Source: Chionis minor (lineage: Eukaryota; Chordata; Aves; Charadriiformes; Chionididae). Taken from it: a stretch of DNA of 64,000 bases. The notes beneath the pieces were generated by a model. It was given only the letters and a program-made list of their open reading frames with translations. It searched no databases and was not told the origin of the DNA. A program made the position numbers and the translations under genes. This document shows, in pieces, positions 12,201 through 27,200 of this stretch (its first letter is position 1; each line of letters starts with the position of its first letter). The stretch spans positions 62,001-126,000 of the forward strand of contig VZSF01006866.1 of NCBI GenBank assembly GCA_013398295.1, written 5' to 3'.

Positions 12201-15200
12201 ACTGCTGAGAGCTGGAGTCAGCCCTGGAAGCCACAGAGTCAAGGGGAGCCTGGGAATAATGGGAATGTAGTGAGACAGTCCTGGCCTTGCTTGGTGTCCG
12301 TGTGCTGAGAGGAGGCTGGACTCATGAGGCTGTGACATGAGCATGGGAAAATGTGCGTGCACAAAGGCCTCCTTGTGTGTCTTGTGGTTCTGCTCTGGGA
12401 TAATTGCGGCTATCCTGTCTCACCAGGAGCTTTATGGGGGAAGCTGAGGTTAATGCCAGCCTTGCCCTGCGAGCCTGGGTATAGGAGCCCTACCAGGTCT
12501 GCGCTACACGAGCGACAATGGTCTCACCCTGTACTGTCACAGGGAGCTGCTCAGCACATGACGGGCTGAAAACAGCTCCAGCTCTAACACTGTCAGTGAC
12601 ATCTTGGGTGTAAACTGTTTAAAATCCCTCGTGGTGAGTCTGGTAGTGACACCCAGGGACAGGCTGCATTGTTCCTCTCTGGGATTCCAGCATCCCCTGA
12701 TTTCCAACAGAGCGCTGCCGCTGGTGCCGCGCTGTGCCGCAAGCCGCGTGCAGGAGACCCGGCTGCATCTCAGCAGCTCCCCAGGAGCAGACCCCAGACC
12801 AGCCCTAAAATTTGCTTCCTTTGCTGTTATTAGGGTCCCCCATAACCTAACCAAGCCAAGGAGAACTTTTCATAGCCCTGATGATGGCCTGTGAAACGAA
12901 GGTCCTGGCACACTGCATAAGGCAGGCATGCAGCTGAAGAAGCAGAAATACTACAATGGGCTTGAAGGAAACACGGATGGAAGAGTGTGTGTATGAGAGA
13001 GAGAGGGCTAGAACAAGCAACAGTGCAAGTGTTAAAAGAATGGTCTGTATTGATAAGCAAGGATGTGACTGACTGCACCAAAACTGGGTAAATGCTGACA
13101 AATGTGGTGTTTGTGACAAGCCTGGCAGCCTGCACCCTGATAAGCCTCACACGGGTGGCTTGTCAGAAGAAGGCATGGGTGCTGATAAAGCCCCTGGGCA
13201 GATGACTCCTTGGCAAAAAAACTGTGCTCCAGTAACAGAAGGATGACAGCAAGGTTGCAGCACATCCCGTGTGCGAGTCCTCCTCCTCCTCTCCCAGCAG
13301 GAAGGCAGACTGTGGGAGCGAAGGTACCCAAAATGAGGAAAAAAAGGGCACCGGGCAGCCACCTGTCTTAGGGCTCTCAGGGAGTGAGGTAAGAGAGATT
13401 TCGAGGTAAAGGGATCATGCCATAGTAACTGTTATCTCCTAAAGATGGCAAAAGACCTGCTCAAAAATTTGTAGTTTGCCGGTGAAGAGGAACCCAAGAG
13501 ATGTGGTGAGGACTTGGCACCTGGTACCCTTGGTCCCATCTCACACAGGATCCTGCCAGAGCGCCTCGGTGAGCTCAGTGCCTGTGAATACAGCAGGAGT
13601 GAGTATGAGTGAGAAAATGAGTGCAAATTAAATGATTTTTTGAAACAAGGATCATTTTCCTGTTCCATAAGGTCTTGCGCTGTTGCTACATTAATTTCCT
13701 ATATTGTAGCTGTGTTAAAAGCTACTCCATTCTTAAATGAGAAACAGATGTGAAACCTTTGTTTATAACTGGTAAGGTCAGCAGAGTTTAAGAAGTTTTT
13801 GTTTTGGTGTGATCAGTGGTACAAAAATGTGACTGGGTCCAAATTAAGCTGTGAGAGGCTCTGAGGGCTGAAAATTAACTGCGCAAAAATATCGACAAAA
13901 CAGAAGGGCAAAGAAAGTTGTTGGATACTTTCAGTGATAGAAAGCGCAAAGCTGAAACTACTCACAAGCCTTTTGCCTTCACCGTTCCCACCCAAAATAT
14001 GCTGACATCCTGCATGTCTGTGTAAAGGGTGAGCAGATCGTGGCCCAGGAGGAGACCCGCTGCTGAGAGTCATCTGAACAAGACTGGTGTGGGAGCTCAG
14101 CCAGTTTATAAATGTGTTTTAAAGCTAGGGCTCCCACATCTGCTCTGAGGAGACAGCCCCACAGATTTCTCTTTGCAGAGTTACCGTACAGCTTCTATTT
14201 CTCCTTCAGCCTGCTAAGCCCTCACTTCCATACTTCACATCTCTTTAAGTGAGTCCCCATCTCTTTGGGACCAAGTCCTGCTTTCAATTAGCGTTATTGT
14301 CCTTATGAGTATCTGAAGTTTGAGCTATTTTTCTGGTGTTTGTCTTTTTCCAAGTTTTATTGTTTCCTGTGTAGGATGGTGGTTTCCATAGATACCTTGG
14401 ACATTATTTAGCTATCCTCCCTGGATGTGCAGTTCCTCCCAATGAATTACAGTGCAGTTTGCCACTTCTGCTTGAGGCCTTTGCTCCTTCATCCATATCA
14501 GTGCTATCCTCAGCATTTTAATGCTGTTGTTCTAACATGTCTTCTCATCTTGATATGTTGCCTTCTGCTCTTATATGGCTTTCAATCCACATGATAGAGC
14601 TCTTATCCCAGCCAGTCTTAAATTAAAAAATGGTACATTGCATGTCTATTTTAGGATTTTGTACTGATAATTGTTGGAAACTTTAGCTCAGTTTTTCTCT
14701 GCTATGGGTAACTGTTAAACAGAACAGTGTTTTGTTATTTTTGTTCTCCTTTCCCCCTTGAGAAATGTTATCAAAGGAAAAAGTCTGGCAAAGTATTCAG
14801 GATTGGTATAGTCCTATCTGAGAGCTCAGCTAGCACTGACTGGTATTGTTTTAGACAGTTCTTGCATGAGTTTTCTCTCTTTATCCTGTTTCTGCCTTGT
14901 CCCAGAGGAGGGCATATGTCCTGGATTGCAGAGGTAGATGCTAATGTGAGTCACTGCTTGGTATTTAGTGGTGGGAAAATTGACCACTCTCATTCTTCCC
15001 AAACCCTAGCAGAAGCCAAGAAAAATCTGGATGCAGCATAAGTTAGCGCTTTCTTCTTCAGAGCTATTCTGCCCTTATCAGGCTGTTTGCTGTACAAGTG
15101 GGGCTGTTCTGCTGATTCAGCATCAGAAGAAGCGATGCCAGGGCAGCTCCAGGCCACACTTAAGGAATTACAAAGGAGACTATTAGAGTCACAAGTTTTC

Positions 15201-18200
15201 TCTTTAGCTGATTTATAAATGGATTTGTTTTCTTTCTTGCTCCTTTGTCCCAGAGCTGTTAATAAATAACCTTTTCAATGCCCTGCTCCTGCATGAGACA
15301 TGAGGAAAGAAGCCTGTGCTGGTGTGAACTTTCTGCAAGCGCTGCAGCCGGGCTGGGCTGGGGATCCTGCAGTTGGAAGGTGGGCTCTGCCTGGGGCTTG
15401 AGACCTCCCGTGTAGCTAGAGGGAGAATGGCATCCAGAGAGGCTGGGAAACACTGCGGTGGCAGGGATGCAGCAGACCTGTAGCTGCTTTTTGCATGGGC
15501 CCAGATTTGCTGGCCATTCCTGCTGCTGAGGGGCTGTGCTCATCTCAACAGAGCCAGCCGGCAGCTCTTTTCCATGCTAGAAATCCATGCCCTTTGCTGG
15601 AGCGGCTGTAGCACAAGCTCGTTGCTTCTTCAGCTGAAGTAAACTCCCATTTTCTTGGCTTTTGACGGTGGAGAGTGTTGATTTCTCTGTCATGGTAAGC
15701 TTCTTTGGACACGCAGGCTAGAGAATGGAGCAGAAAGCTGGAGGCAAGTGTTACAGAAAAGTTTGGGGCTTCCCTGCTTGCACCTCCTTGCTGGGAACAG
15801 AGGTCGGCTCATGCTCTTACTCTGCTGGGGGAGATGCAGTGGGAAGGCAGAGCTGTAATTCTGTTTGCTGGGCCCAGCCCCAGGGCAGTCTCCGCAGATG
15901 CCTGGGGGCTGCTCGGTCACCCAGAACTGAGGGTGGTTTAATGCCCCTGCAGCAGCCCCTGGTGCATAACGCAGGCAGACGGGGCAGCTCGGGGATGTGT
16001 CGGAAGGATGGGAGGCTGTCACTGTCCCGTGTCCTCGTTACCCCTCTGCGTTACCACTGCACGCAGTAGCTTGCCTTGGCTTTTGTGTTCTAGAAACTGC
16101 TGCTGCAACTGCCAGTCTTATACTGGAGACTGTATTTTTGCACCGCTTTGGGAAGTACTGGTAAAGAGCTTGCTTTTTTGTAGATGTGTAAAAGCTGCCT
16201 TATCCAAAGTATTTCATGTTTGCATTTTGAACTATTTGAGGCAAGGACTTTGCGGGGGTGGAGGGGGGAGTGGGAAGTAATGAAGACATACAAATTGAAG
16301 GCCAAACTACAGTTTGATTGTAAATGGGTTTCCTTTTCTGACCCTAATTCTCTCCGGGATTCATTGCACATCCTGGTAATAAGTAATGTGAACTTTAGAG
16401 ATTAATAACATCCTGTGCCAGCCCATTCATCCAGCAAAACTCCTTTGCTCTTTTGTTCCATGTCTGCATGAGGAGGCACCAGCCCTTGCAAGGTGCTTTT
16501 CCGGCCATGAAAATTTATATTCCTATTTAACTTTTTACCTTTATAACCTCCAAGAAGTATTTCTTCTCTTACACTCGTGAACTTTGTCAAGGCCTGGGCC
16601 CCGCAACAGGCTTTGGTCCCATGTTCTTTCCCATTGGTTGTCCTGAAAAATACCACAGGGTAATTTGTTTCCTGCTATTTGAAATGGAAATTGTAGCAGC
16701 ATGAGGAACAGAGCGTGATATTCATGCCAAATATCACGAGCTGAATTCTCCTCATGGTTTATGGGAATCCTAGTTATTAAAGCTGACCTCTGAGAAATCA
16801 GTATATTTTTCCACAAAGCCCAGGCAGTGGATGCGCTTCTTAGCAGGAGACAGAAACAATCCCAGCTGTTCCCTGTCCAGTGCTCTGCAATGAGGAATGG
16901 AGATACCAGTGCTGACAGCTGGAGGTATGGGGGCAAATCTGGAAGTGTTTAGCTCGGGAGCTCTCTCTTTTATGCGTGCAGTCTTAACCTTGGCTTACTG
17001 AAAGGAGGCAGCAGAGCTGCTACGCACATTAAGGGAGGAAAAACTCACTGGGTGTCTTTGCAGGCCTGAGATATGCTCCTCTAAAAGAGCAAAAAGCTGT
17101 GATGGAAATCCCATTTGCAAGGGGTGGCAAAATGCCAGGCAGAGATGAGCACTGCAGCGGTCCCCTGTGGGGACCGTGCTGGGGAATGGGCGTCATCCGT
17201 CCCTCCGCATACATGGCCTCAGCATCCAGGGGCTCTGCCCGGGGCTCTGCCGATGCTGCACCAGCCTGGCACAGTGTTTGTGCTTCTGCAGTCGGTCTCC
17301 AGTGCTTTTTGGTCCTGACTGGGAAGTGAAACTTCAGGAGAAAAGCTAGTTGTTTCGCTGCGCACAAGTACTCGGGAAGCTCGGGTTCCCGCTGGCTGCA
17401 GCAGCGCAGGCGGCTGCTCTGTTTGCTTACATGCGGCACTTTGGGCAGCCGTGTTGTTGTTTGGAAGCTGGGGAAGTGAGCCCTTGAAAGCAGTAGTGTT
17501 GCTCAATGTACAAGGCAATCCAAGGAATCTACGATTCAGAGGAAAATGTCCTGGAGACGTGGCAAGGGGCTTGTGGCCTCAGCCCCTTCAAGGCAGGAGC
17601 TGTCAGTGGGGAAGGCGTATGGGGATGAAGGGATTGAGAGCAGCCCTGCCGACAAGGACTTGGGGGTACTGGTGGAAGAAAAGCTGGACATGAGCCGGCA
17701 ATGTGCGCTCACAGCCCAAAAGGCCAGATGGATCCTGGGCTGCATCCAAAGCAGCGTGGCCAGCAGGGCACGGGAGGTGATTCTCCCCCTCTACTCTGCG
17801 CTTGTGAGACCCCACCTGGAGTACTGTGTCCAGCTCTGGAGCCCTCAGCACAGGAAAGACATGGACCTGTTGGAGCAGGTCCAAAGGAGGGCTACAAAAA
17901 TGATCAGAGGGCTGGAACACCTCTCCTATGAGAACAGGCTGAGAGAGTTGGGGTTGTTCAGCCTGGAGAAGAGAAGGCTCTGGCAAAACCTTACTGCAGC
18001 CTTTCAATACTTAAAGGGGGCTTATAGGAAGGGTGGGGGCAAACTTTTTAGCAGGGCCTATTGGGATAGAACAAGGGGTAATGGTTTTAAACTAAAAGAG
18101 GGTAGATTCAGACTAGATAAAAGGAAGACATTTTTTACAATGAGGGGGGTGAAACATTGTCCCAGGTTGCCCAGAGAGGTGGTAGATGCCCCATTCCTGG

Positions 18201-21200
18201 AAATGTTCAAGGTCAGGTTGGACAGGGCTCTGAGCAACATGATCTAGTTGAAGATGTCCCTGCTCATTGCAGGGGGGTTGGACTAGATGACCTTAAAAGG
18301 TGCCTTCTGACCTGAACTATTCTATGATTCTATGACACTGCTGTAAACACCAGGCATGGAGCACGCTGTGGGTGATGGGGGGTTTGGATGTGTTTTCTCC
18401 GCGGTCAGTCCCCCTGCCAGAACCTCCTGTCTGGGGCAGCGGTATTTAAAGTGCTGAGAACTTTATGTTTTTCAGGAAGTTTCTGAACTTGCTGACCAAA
18501 CATGGGTATTGGAAGGGGGAGAATGGTTGTTGTGGAGGCTATTTCCTCTCTTTTGCCATGGCAACTTCTACATCCCTCTAGTGCGGGTGGCTGATGGGGC
18601 ACAGGGAATGGTGAGCTGTACTGGGTTGGTGATGGGACTCACACATCACCAATCTTTCTGTTAAAGGAGCGGCCCTGCTGTCTTTAACAGCAGCAACAAT
18701 AATTAAATAGTTGTACACAATAGCTGCCTGGGCCTGAACTGGGAATAAGTGACCAAAGCAGGTAAAGGGTAGTGCCCGTTACCAGCCAGGATGCCGGAGA
18801 CAGAGAATGGTGTAACTGTCTACATAGGGATGAGGAAAGCTGATATGATGGTGGTTTTTAGTGAACGACAGGGTAGTTCCTCAAAACCAAGGGTGACCAT
18901 CTCATAATTTGCAATGCATTCATTCCAGCACAAGGGAAATATATATTGGCCCCAGTCTTGATAGAGAAAGAGACATTGCTATGGGAGTTACAAATTATTA
19001 TACAAGTAATGCACACTTATTCTGTTTTCAACAAGTAACATCTTGTAGATCTTAAAAGAAGTGATTTCCCAAATTTAAAAATACTTGAGCTGAATCAGCA
19101 GAGTATTTAAAATAGCCAGATAGGAATGCCAATTGGAAGCAGTCTGTTCAATTCTTATTCTATTCCCCAAAAGCCTTAATCCAACAGTTGAAAGTTATGC
19201 TAATTTGAAAAATAATAACATCTCTAAAAGATGCATATTTAGGGGGAAAAAAGAAAGCTGCAATTAATGCAAATTTAAAGCTGGAAAGCATAGAAGATGG
19301 TCAAAAGAAGCATAGGGAAAAAATTATGTCTAGACATTTAAGAAGAGCAAAGAAGACTTTAAAGATACTGAGTACAAAAGGAAGCCTGGCAGCACCATTG
19401 GCCCATTGCAAGTCAGCATATTAGAACTGTCAGTAATAACAAAACTGCAAAATTGTCAGTGCTTGATGCTGCTTTTTTGCCCAAAAGAAAAACGAATGTC
19501 TTCGTATCATGTGATAGCCAAGTATATTCAAGCAATAACTTAGGTGATAAACTGGGGAGGGGGGGAAGCAGCGTTGAACTCACTGGGTATTTTCTGATGA
19601 AACGTCAAGCTTTGTAGGTAACGGTAATAAATCTTCTCCAGTTAAAATATACTTTTGATGGGCTGGTAGCAAATTAATACCAGAAGTTGCCTGGTAGGAA
19701 ACTGATGTAACTGATAACAGTTGTTTCTTCTGATTTTAAAACCTCTTTGATGTGTGAATCCTAAAGAAATGAGTACAAATAGGGTACAGGCTTAGAAGCT
19801 CAGTAAACATGATATAAATGTGAAAATTAACTGTCTAAAGGCCAGTGTGTCAGCGGTATCCTGCCACTTGTTGGTTGTATTTGAGAATACTGAGTAAGTC
19901 GGACTGACTCCTGGGATGTAAGCCAGGAGAATATCTTCCTATAGGGAGACTAATGAACAGGCGTCAGGAAAGCTTTGGTGGGGATGGTGTATAAGAACAG
20001 GGAGAGGGGCTACGATGTGGGGACGGAAGGCGGTGCGAGTGCCTTGCAGAGCAGCCGGGAGGGCTGAGGAGCGCACCCAGCACTGCCAGGCGCCGTGGGA
20101 AGGTCCCCAACAGGGGAACCCGCTTTGTGCGCAGGGTGAATGGGGGATTTGATGGTGGAGGAGCCCAGGTCGCAGAGGCTCCTGCCCGGAACCCCCTGCA
20201 CATCACCCCTCCAGCAGTAAACCCACGCCGCAGGGCCAATGGGACTGCCCCGAGCACAAAGCCCCTCTGTGCCGCTGCCGGCTGCTCGGGAAGGAAGGGA
20301 GAGAAGGGGCCTGTGTGCTGCCCGCTCCTTTGTGTCTGTCTCTTGCTGCTGCTGCTCAGCTTTTGCAGCCTCTAGCAGCCTCCAGCTCTCCAGGACTGCC
20401 ATGTGCTTTTTCTTTTTCCCAGGAAAACACGGCTCCTGCAATGTGTCCTGTGCAACTTCCTAAGGCCATATCCCCGTCACGACTCTAAAAGCAGCAAAAG
20501 GATGAGGTGCTCCCACCCCAAGCAATGTTGTACATATGGATAGCATATAGCAGGGTGGTTGCCATGGCTGAATTAGGTCTGGATGCAACCTGAAGCATTG
20601 CTGGGGGAGGAGAGAACAGATTTCTTCTAATGCAGCTCTGTGCCGTAAGGAGAGCATGCGCATCGCTTTGGCTTTTGCTAACAAGCATGGCTTCTGAGTG
20701 CATCACCCTCTTCTTACTAACTTCCTGCCTTCTGACCTGAGGAAACGGTGCTGGGAGAAAGTCCAGGAGTCACCCCCGCCCTGTGGCAGGATCAACTGCA
20801 ACGGCACTGGCAGATAGAGACTTCATTTGGTTGAAGACCACTGATGTGTCTCCCTTGCTTTTCTCTTTCTAAACTAAATAGCCCGATTACTTCAATCTTT
20901 CCTCATAGGTCAAGTTTTTAGACTTCTGATCTTTCCTCTTGTTCTCTTCTGGAGTTTCTCCAAGTGGTCTACATCTTTCCTAAAAAGCAGCGTCCAAAAT
21001 TGGGCATACAACTTCATAGGAGGCTTTACCAGTGTTAGGTGGAGGGAGGAATTACCGCAAACTGCTATCGCTGCAAGAATGTTTTCTCTGGAAGTGTTAC
21101 TTAACTGATTGCTCACCACGCTGTCTTTGTGTGGTGGCTATTTTCTAAATGACATATTTTGCTCTTGTCCTTACTAAAGTGAGTTGGATGTTTTCCCAAG

Positions 21201-24200
21201 GCTGTCCCCTATTTATCAAATTTATTTTGAATTCCAGTCCTATGTGTCAGTGTGGTTTCACTACCAACTTGGTATTATCACAGACATAGGTGGACTTTTT
21301 ACTCCATCTTCCAGCTCACTAACTCATGGCACAGAGTAGTTCAGGCACTCTGCCCGGCTGCATAGCCTAGATCCTTAGGCATCTGCTGGGGCTTGAGATG
21401 TGTAGGCCTGTGTGATTTCAAAGTATCAAATGTCTCTGAAAGACAGCATCCAAAAAAACCATATTACATTGTTTGGATTATCAGTTTTGCTGACATTTCA
21501 GTGTTTGTACTTAAGCACTTATAAGTATTTAATCTGGAAAAACATAATCCAGTAAATGTGTATTTATAGCTGTGTATAGTGGCCACAAGGAGGGCCAGAG
21601 ATCACACCAGTATTTAGGCCATGATCTTTGCCATGCGAATAATTAAAACTTGGAGCAGAGCCTCCCACATCGTTCCACATAACAGCTGTAAAAAGTGATG
21701 TAAAATCCTGATCTGGCGCTTGAATTCTAATTTCAATGTGTTCAGTATCTTTCCCTGATATTTTGAAGGAAAACCTCTCAAACTGAAGCAACTCACTTAC
21801 TGCATATGTGCTTGTATGTATATTCTAAGACAAACCTGAGCTTCTCACCAGCCTAAGGAAAAGCTTTTCCAGTATTTTGGCCTGAAACAGGTGGTTTACA
21901 TTATTTTGCAACAAAATCTTCCTAGGTAATTTGGACAAGAGCATGTTTGAATGAAAAAGGCAAGTGAAGAATGAGTGAGAAGCCAGATAGAAACAGAGAA
22001 AGTTTCTGAAGAGGGTTGATAAATAAAGCGATATGGCTCTTCTGAGTGTTTATGGACTCGGATGTTTGGTTGTGGCGAGTCTGAAGACAGGAGTGCCTCT
22101 TAGGTAGCATGCCTCAAAACCTGATGCAAGTTCAGCAGCCTGCCCGAGTGTGCGATTCAGCCTGACGAATTTCATCACTACCCAAAGCTCATTTTCCCTT
22201 AGCAGGAGGTTAATGTGTGTCTCCCCTATCCACCTTGAACGGCAGCACTGGCTGCTCCCATCCCCTTTCCCTGCCACCACTGCTGGCAGAACTTCATAGA
22301 CATGGGTTCTTGCAGTGAACAAATGTGCACAGGATGCATTGCCAGAGCCTCTGTCTACCAGGCTGTCTGCTGACCGGGATGATACTCGTCTGCAAGCGCG
22401 TGCCCTGAGGGATGCTCCTCCTGCCCAAGCTGCCCACCCTGTGCCACAGAGCCGGTCACAGGTGCTGGATGCATTCAGACTGCTGGTGGATCAGGCACCT
22501 TCAGCCATGGGCTCCCGTGCTCTTTTAGCTGGCAGGCAGGCAGGGGAGTCATTGCTCCTTGCTTTAAAAATACAGCGGCATCTGACTCATTTCGATCCAT
22601 ACTGTTCCCAGTTTCTCAGTCTTCAAGCAATGCCTGGTTTCCCTTTGTGATGGGTCGCAGTTCAGTGGCTTCTCAGCACTGCGCTGTGTCTCTCTTGGTA
22701 CATTTAGATTCAGGAGCTTTACAGGCGATATATACATGATGGCATGAGCACCTGGCAGCCCTCCCCCAACAACTGGACCTGTGCTTAGGAAACTAGTTAC
22801 TGGAGAGACTCCCAACAGACTGCAGCAGCGACGTGGGTGCTCAGCAGCAGAGGTAGCTGCCAGCTGATGGGCAGGATTCGTAAGGCGCCGTCTTATTCTC
22901 TGTCATCACTCCAAGCCTCGTGGGCAGCAGGCAATGTGTCTTGGAACTCCCTTTGCTTACAGCATGCAGCAGGGCTCGTTTAATTAATCGTGATCAAGTG
23001 TGGGTTTGCTGGGATTGCACAGGAGAGGTGCTGGCCATGATGGTAGAGGATTGCGTGTCTGAGGTAGTATGTGAGGGCGAGCGATGGCCTCGCGGTACAG
23101 CCTCTTGTCATCCCTTCTGTAACAGCCTGAGAGCGAGCATCCAAAGGAAAGAGCAAGCATCAACTTTAGCTGTTGCACTAAGCCAGAGTGTACAACAGTA
23201 TTTGTATTCATTGCAGGTGATCGGTCACGGTGAGGTTATCAGAACTGAGCGTGGCTTTGGACTATGCACAGTGTCTCTCCTCTTCTGCTTGACAATCCTA
23301 ATTTCAATTCTTAAACCGGCTTTAGCCTCTCCTTACTGCATCTCTAAAAGCAGCTGGTTGCCTGATTTCCTTTCAACATTTGTTGCTAAGTCTTGTTTGG
23401 TGAGAAGGGAGTTGGGAGGTGGGCAGCCTTGGCTGTGAGTGACATCTCTTGGCATGCAGAGCTGCCAGTGACTTAGTGTGATGTCGGCTGGAGGAGCAGT
23501 TTCCTATTTGTCTGGAGCCTCTGGAAGACACTGAGGACAATCTTGCTTCCTTGCCTTGACAGGGAGCTGCCTCCCACGCTGGCGTGGTCCTTCCTGGGTT
23601 ATTCACTGAGAGCAACAGGGTTTCTGCTGCAAAACTGCTGTTTGCTGGAGCGGCTGCCAACGTCATTCTCAGTTGATAGCTAGCTCAGAGACAGAAAGGA
23701 TATTAGGTCTGTTTATGTTCTGGGACTTGAACCAATCACTGGATGGAACCAGTGGTAGCCCCTACAAAAAAAAAAAAAACAAAAAAAACCCAAAGAGACC
23801 AAAATTAGAAACAGAGAGAGATGCCTGAGCGGCTGGGCTGTGCTCCAGCATCTGGAGAGTGCTCAATGCCTGCGCAGCCTGGCAGGGCTCCAGTGCCAGG
23901 CAGCTCTGGGCTGAGTGGGGAAGAAGCAAAGCAGCATCATTTCTGTGCCTATTTACGGCCCTACCTGATGTTTCTATTGCCAACGTACAGTGGGAAGTAT
24001 GGGGGAGAGAGCAGAGATCTGGTCCTAGTTGGGTTCTGGCTGGGCAGAGAGACAGAAGATCGTGCCTGCTTAATCTTTAGCTGAGGAAAATGGCCAGTGG
24101 AAGAAAAGTCCCGGGGCCTGGCAATCTGAGGTGCGAGGTGTCCAATACTGCCCCGCTTGGTGGAGACGGAGGAGTGTTTGCATGGCATTCAGCGACGTGA

Positions 24201-27200
24201 ACATGGGGTTCAAAGGAGGTGGAGGAGTCTGGGGAATAAGTTAAATCTTTAGCCACTGCAGAACCTGTGATTATGCCTAGAGCTGGCAGAGGGACCAAGT
24301 GTGCAGGAAAGGGAACTTGCTCAAATACCTCACCTTTCTGAGCAAATGGCAGGTGAGTTTTATTTTAATTACATTGATTTCTTTATCTGGATTTGCAATG
24401 TTGTGGTTTGGTTTTGGTTTGTTTTGGTTTTTTTTTTAAATAATCAAGATTATTGCTTTGCTAGGCTACCTCCTGGATTTTGCTTACCATTTTGTACCTT
24501 TTCTTGTATGAAACATTTTAACAAAATGCTGCTTGGTAGCATTAGAGTTCAGACAGATGGATACTCTGGTATGGCGCACAGCAATGAAATCACTTATCCA
24601 CAATCCCCAGAGTGCTGAAAAGTGCACATGATACTGAGCTACAATTCGAGCAAAAGTCATGTTCAAGGTTAAGAAAATGATGTGCCTTGGAAAAAATTAC
24701 TAATCTCAGGTTGCAGGTGGGATGCAGACAATTATCAATATGCCTCTGCCTACAGACGATGAATTTCTACAGTTCTTTATTGCTGTTCCTGGAGGTATTT
24801 AAAAACCGGGTAGACGTGGTGCTGAGGGACATGGTTTAGTGGTGGTTTTGGCAGTGTTAGGTTTATGGTTGGACATGATGATCTTAAAGGTCTCTTCCAA
24901 CCTAGGTGATTCTATAATTCTGTGGTCCATTATAGTGAGAAACTTGTTCCTGCTTTGCTGCTAATGCTGCTGCTTTCAGAGTGTGGCTGCTGAAAAGATA
25001 CAGCAGACAGGCAACACCCATCACAACAGGAAGTTTGAAAGTCTTAGAAATGACGCAAAGTCACCCATCCTTCATTCCGATGACAGTAAACACCCAACAA
25101 AGCTGTCAGTGGCTGCCTCTAGGCAAGATCTTAGAGTGAGGGTGGCAATAATTATGTGGATGTGCTGTGCAACTGTCAGCAGCAGTTTCAGTTTTCAAGC
25201 ACTCTAGCTTCATATCTATACTGTGCAGTTAATTTTACATTGCAGCATCTGGTTTTATTCATTTTTCTAGTGTTAAAATATTTTTTGTTCAACAGACATC
25301 TCTGTGCTATCATAACCTGAGCCAACTACTCTCTCCAATAAGAAGACGAGTCTCCCAGCTGTCATGCTCTGCTCTTTCTAATCACTTTAGGCCATGAGTT
25401 CTGGGGCCTTTTTGAATAAAGCTGTATAAAATGCATTCTTACCTCCTACTGTCTGGTATGTGCACTAGACTATTTTTTTAAGCTGCATTCTTGGAGATAT
25501 TGGCAAGCATGCTGTGCCTCTAACAGGCACTCACAAAATGCGAGCGTAACAAGCTTCCAAGTTTCACAGTTTGCCTCAGCAGATTTACACATCAGCGTGA
25601 TGAGAGGGAGCACAGAGCTGCAGGTCAGAGTTAGGCTTCCCATGGACCTGCCTGCGAGGAGATCTTCAAAACAAGTTCTCTTGGCACTTTTAGGTTCCAT
25701 TTTCTCTAGGTAGGTGGGAAGACGTTATTTGCCTACAGTCAGAGATTTCCAGAGGTTGGTTGCTTCTTTTCACTTGGGCTGACTTCTGAAAATAACTCTA
25801 GGGTTTGGGGTCATTTGTAAAGTTGGGTAACACTTTGTATAGTTCTGGTGCCTGGGACCACCTTTCATGTGAAACCAGAGTGGTTAGAAGATGCCCCTGT
25901 TCAGAACTTGAATGCTTTTCATATTTGCATGTGTGATGTGGGGTGCCAGGATGGATTTGGAGCATTGACCCAGTATCGCCTGGGGACTGGAGAATGACCT
26001 CTGGAGCTCCAGTTCCGGCATGCAGATAAGTTTCCTTACCTTCTTGGAGCATGAAGATAGTTCATGTGGTTGTCTGCACAGGGGTATTGTCACCCCGGAT
26101 GACCCGTAATGCACTTCTAAACCTCTCCTAGAGTATTTGAGCATAAAGAGCAGAAAAATTAGTACCTGTGTGAGCAGTCAGATAATCAGTGCTTTTGGGT
26201 ATAGACCATCGGTGTAAAAGGGTAGAAACGAATTTCATTTCACAGTGACAGCAGGTATGTTTCCTAGAGTGCTAAAGCTATTTGTTAGTTGCAAGTGTTG
26301 AGCTTACAGCTAGATTATAAATCTGGAAAATATTTTTGCTGATACCATTTCTAGAGCTTCATGGTGTAAAATGGTATTTTGTTAAAAAATACCAAAACTG
26401 GCTGAGCCTAAGTTGTGAAGTCAGATTTCCACCATGGGAAGGAGAATCCAAAGCAGGAAAATATAAAATAACATCATGCTAGCCACTAACAAATGTAGGT
26501 ATATCTATATTGATTTTGAAAGCTCAAATGCCATATTGGTTGTGATTTCCAGCTTTTTTTTACAGAATTCTGCTGCTAACCATGTATTTCAAACCACAGA
26601 AATGTTAATTTGTTAGGTAGGTCATGCCAAATAAATCAGTAACAGTTAAGGAATGAGATTACTACTAGTTCTGCGAAGTTTGTGATTTTTAACCATATTA
26701 TGCCAATTCTGCAAATACAGACTATTCATAATTTACTGGTCTAAGAAGTGGCATCAAAAATTTCCACAGATTTCTTAAATACCCTGTGGAGACCAGATCG
26801 TATTTTCTATATAGCATTGTCAAGGCACAGGACAGCACTGCTTGACCCAACTGCCACATACTGAAATGTTAAGCGTTAGGCTTCCTAAATGCTTTAGCAG
26901 TGACGAGGATGTTGTAAATTGTTATAAACATTGTGAAAAACTGAAGCACAAAGTAGATTAGGACAAAATGTTGCAGGGGTTAAAGCTTTGGGTTGCACAA
27001 GGTTACGCTGTTTGTATATTAGCAGTCTGTTCTTTCAGCTTCCCAGGAATTATTAAGCCAAATGTAGAGCTGTAGAAGTTGGTGTTCGCCCCATGCAGAT
27101 GCTTTTGCTGTACGGTTGCTCAGTCATCTGCAGGTATGTCAAGGGCAGGATGTATCTTGAAGTCCTCCTTCATCACCACCTGGCACAGGGCAGCGCATGG

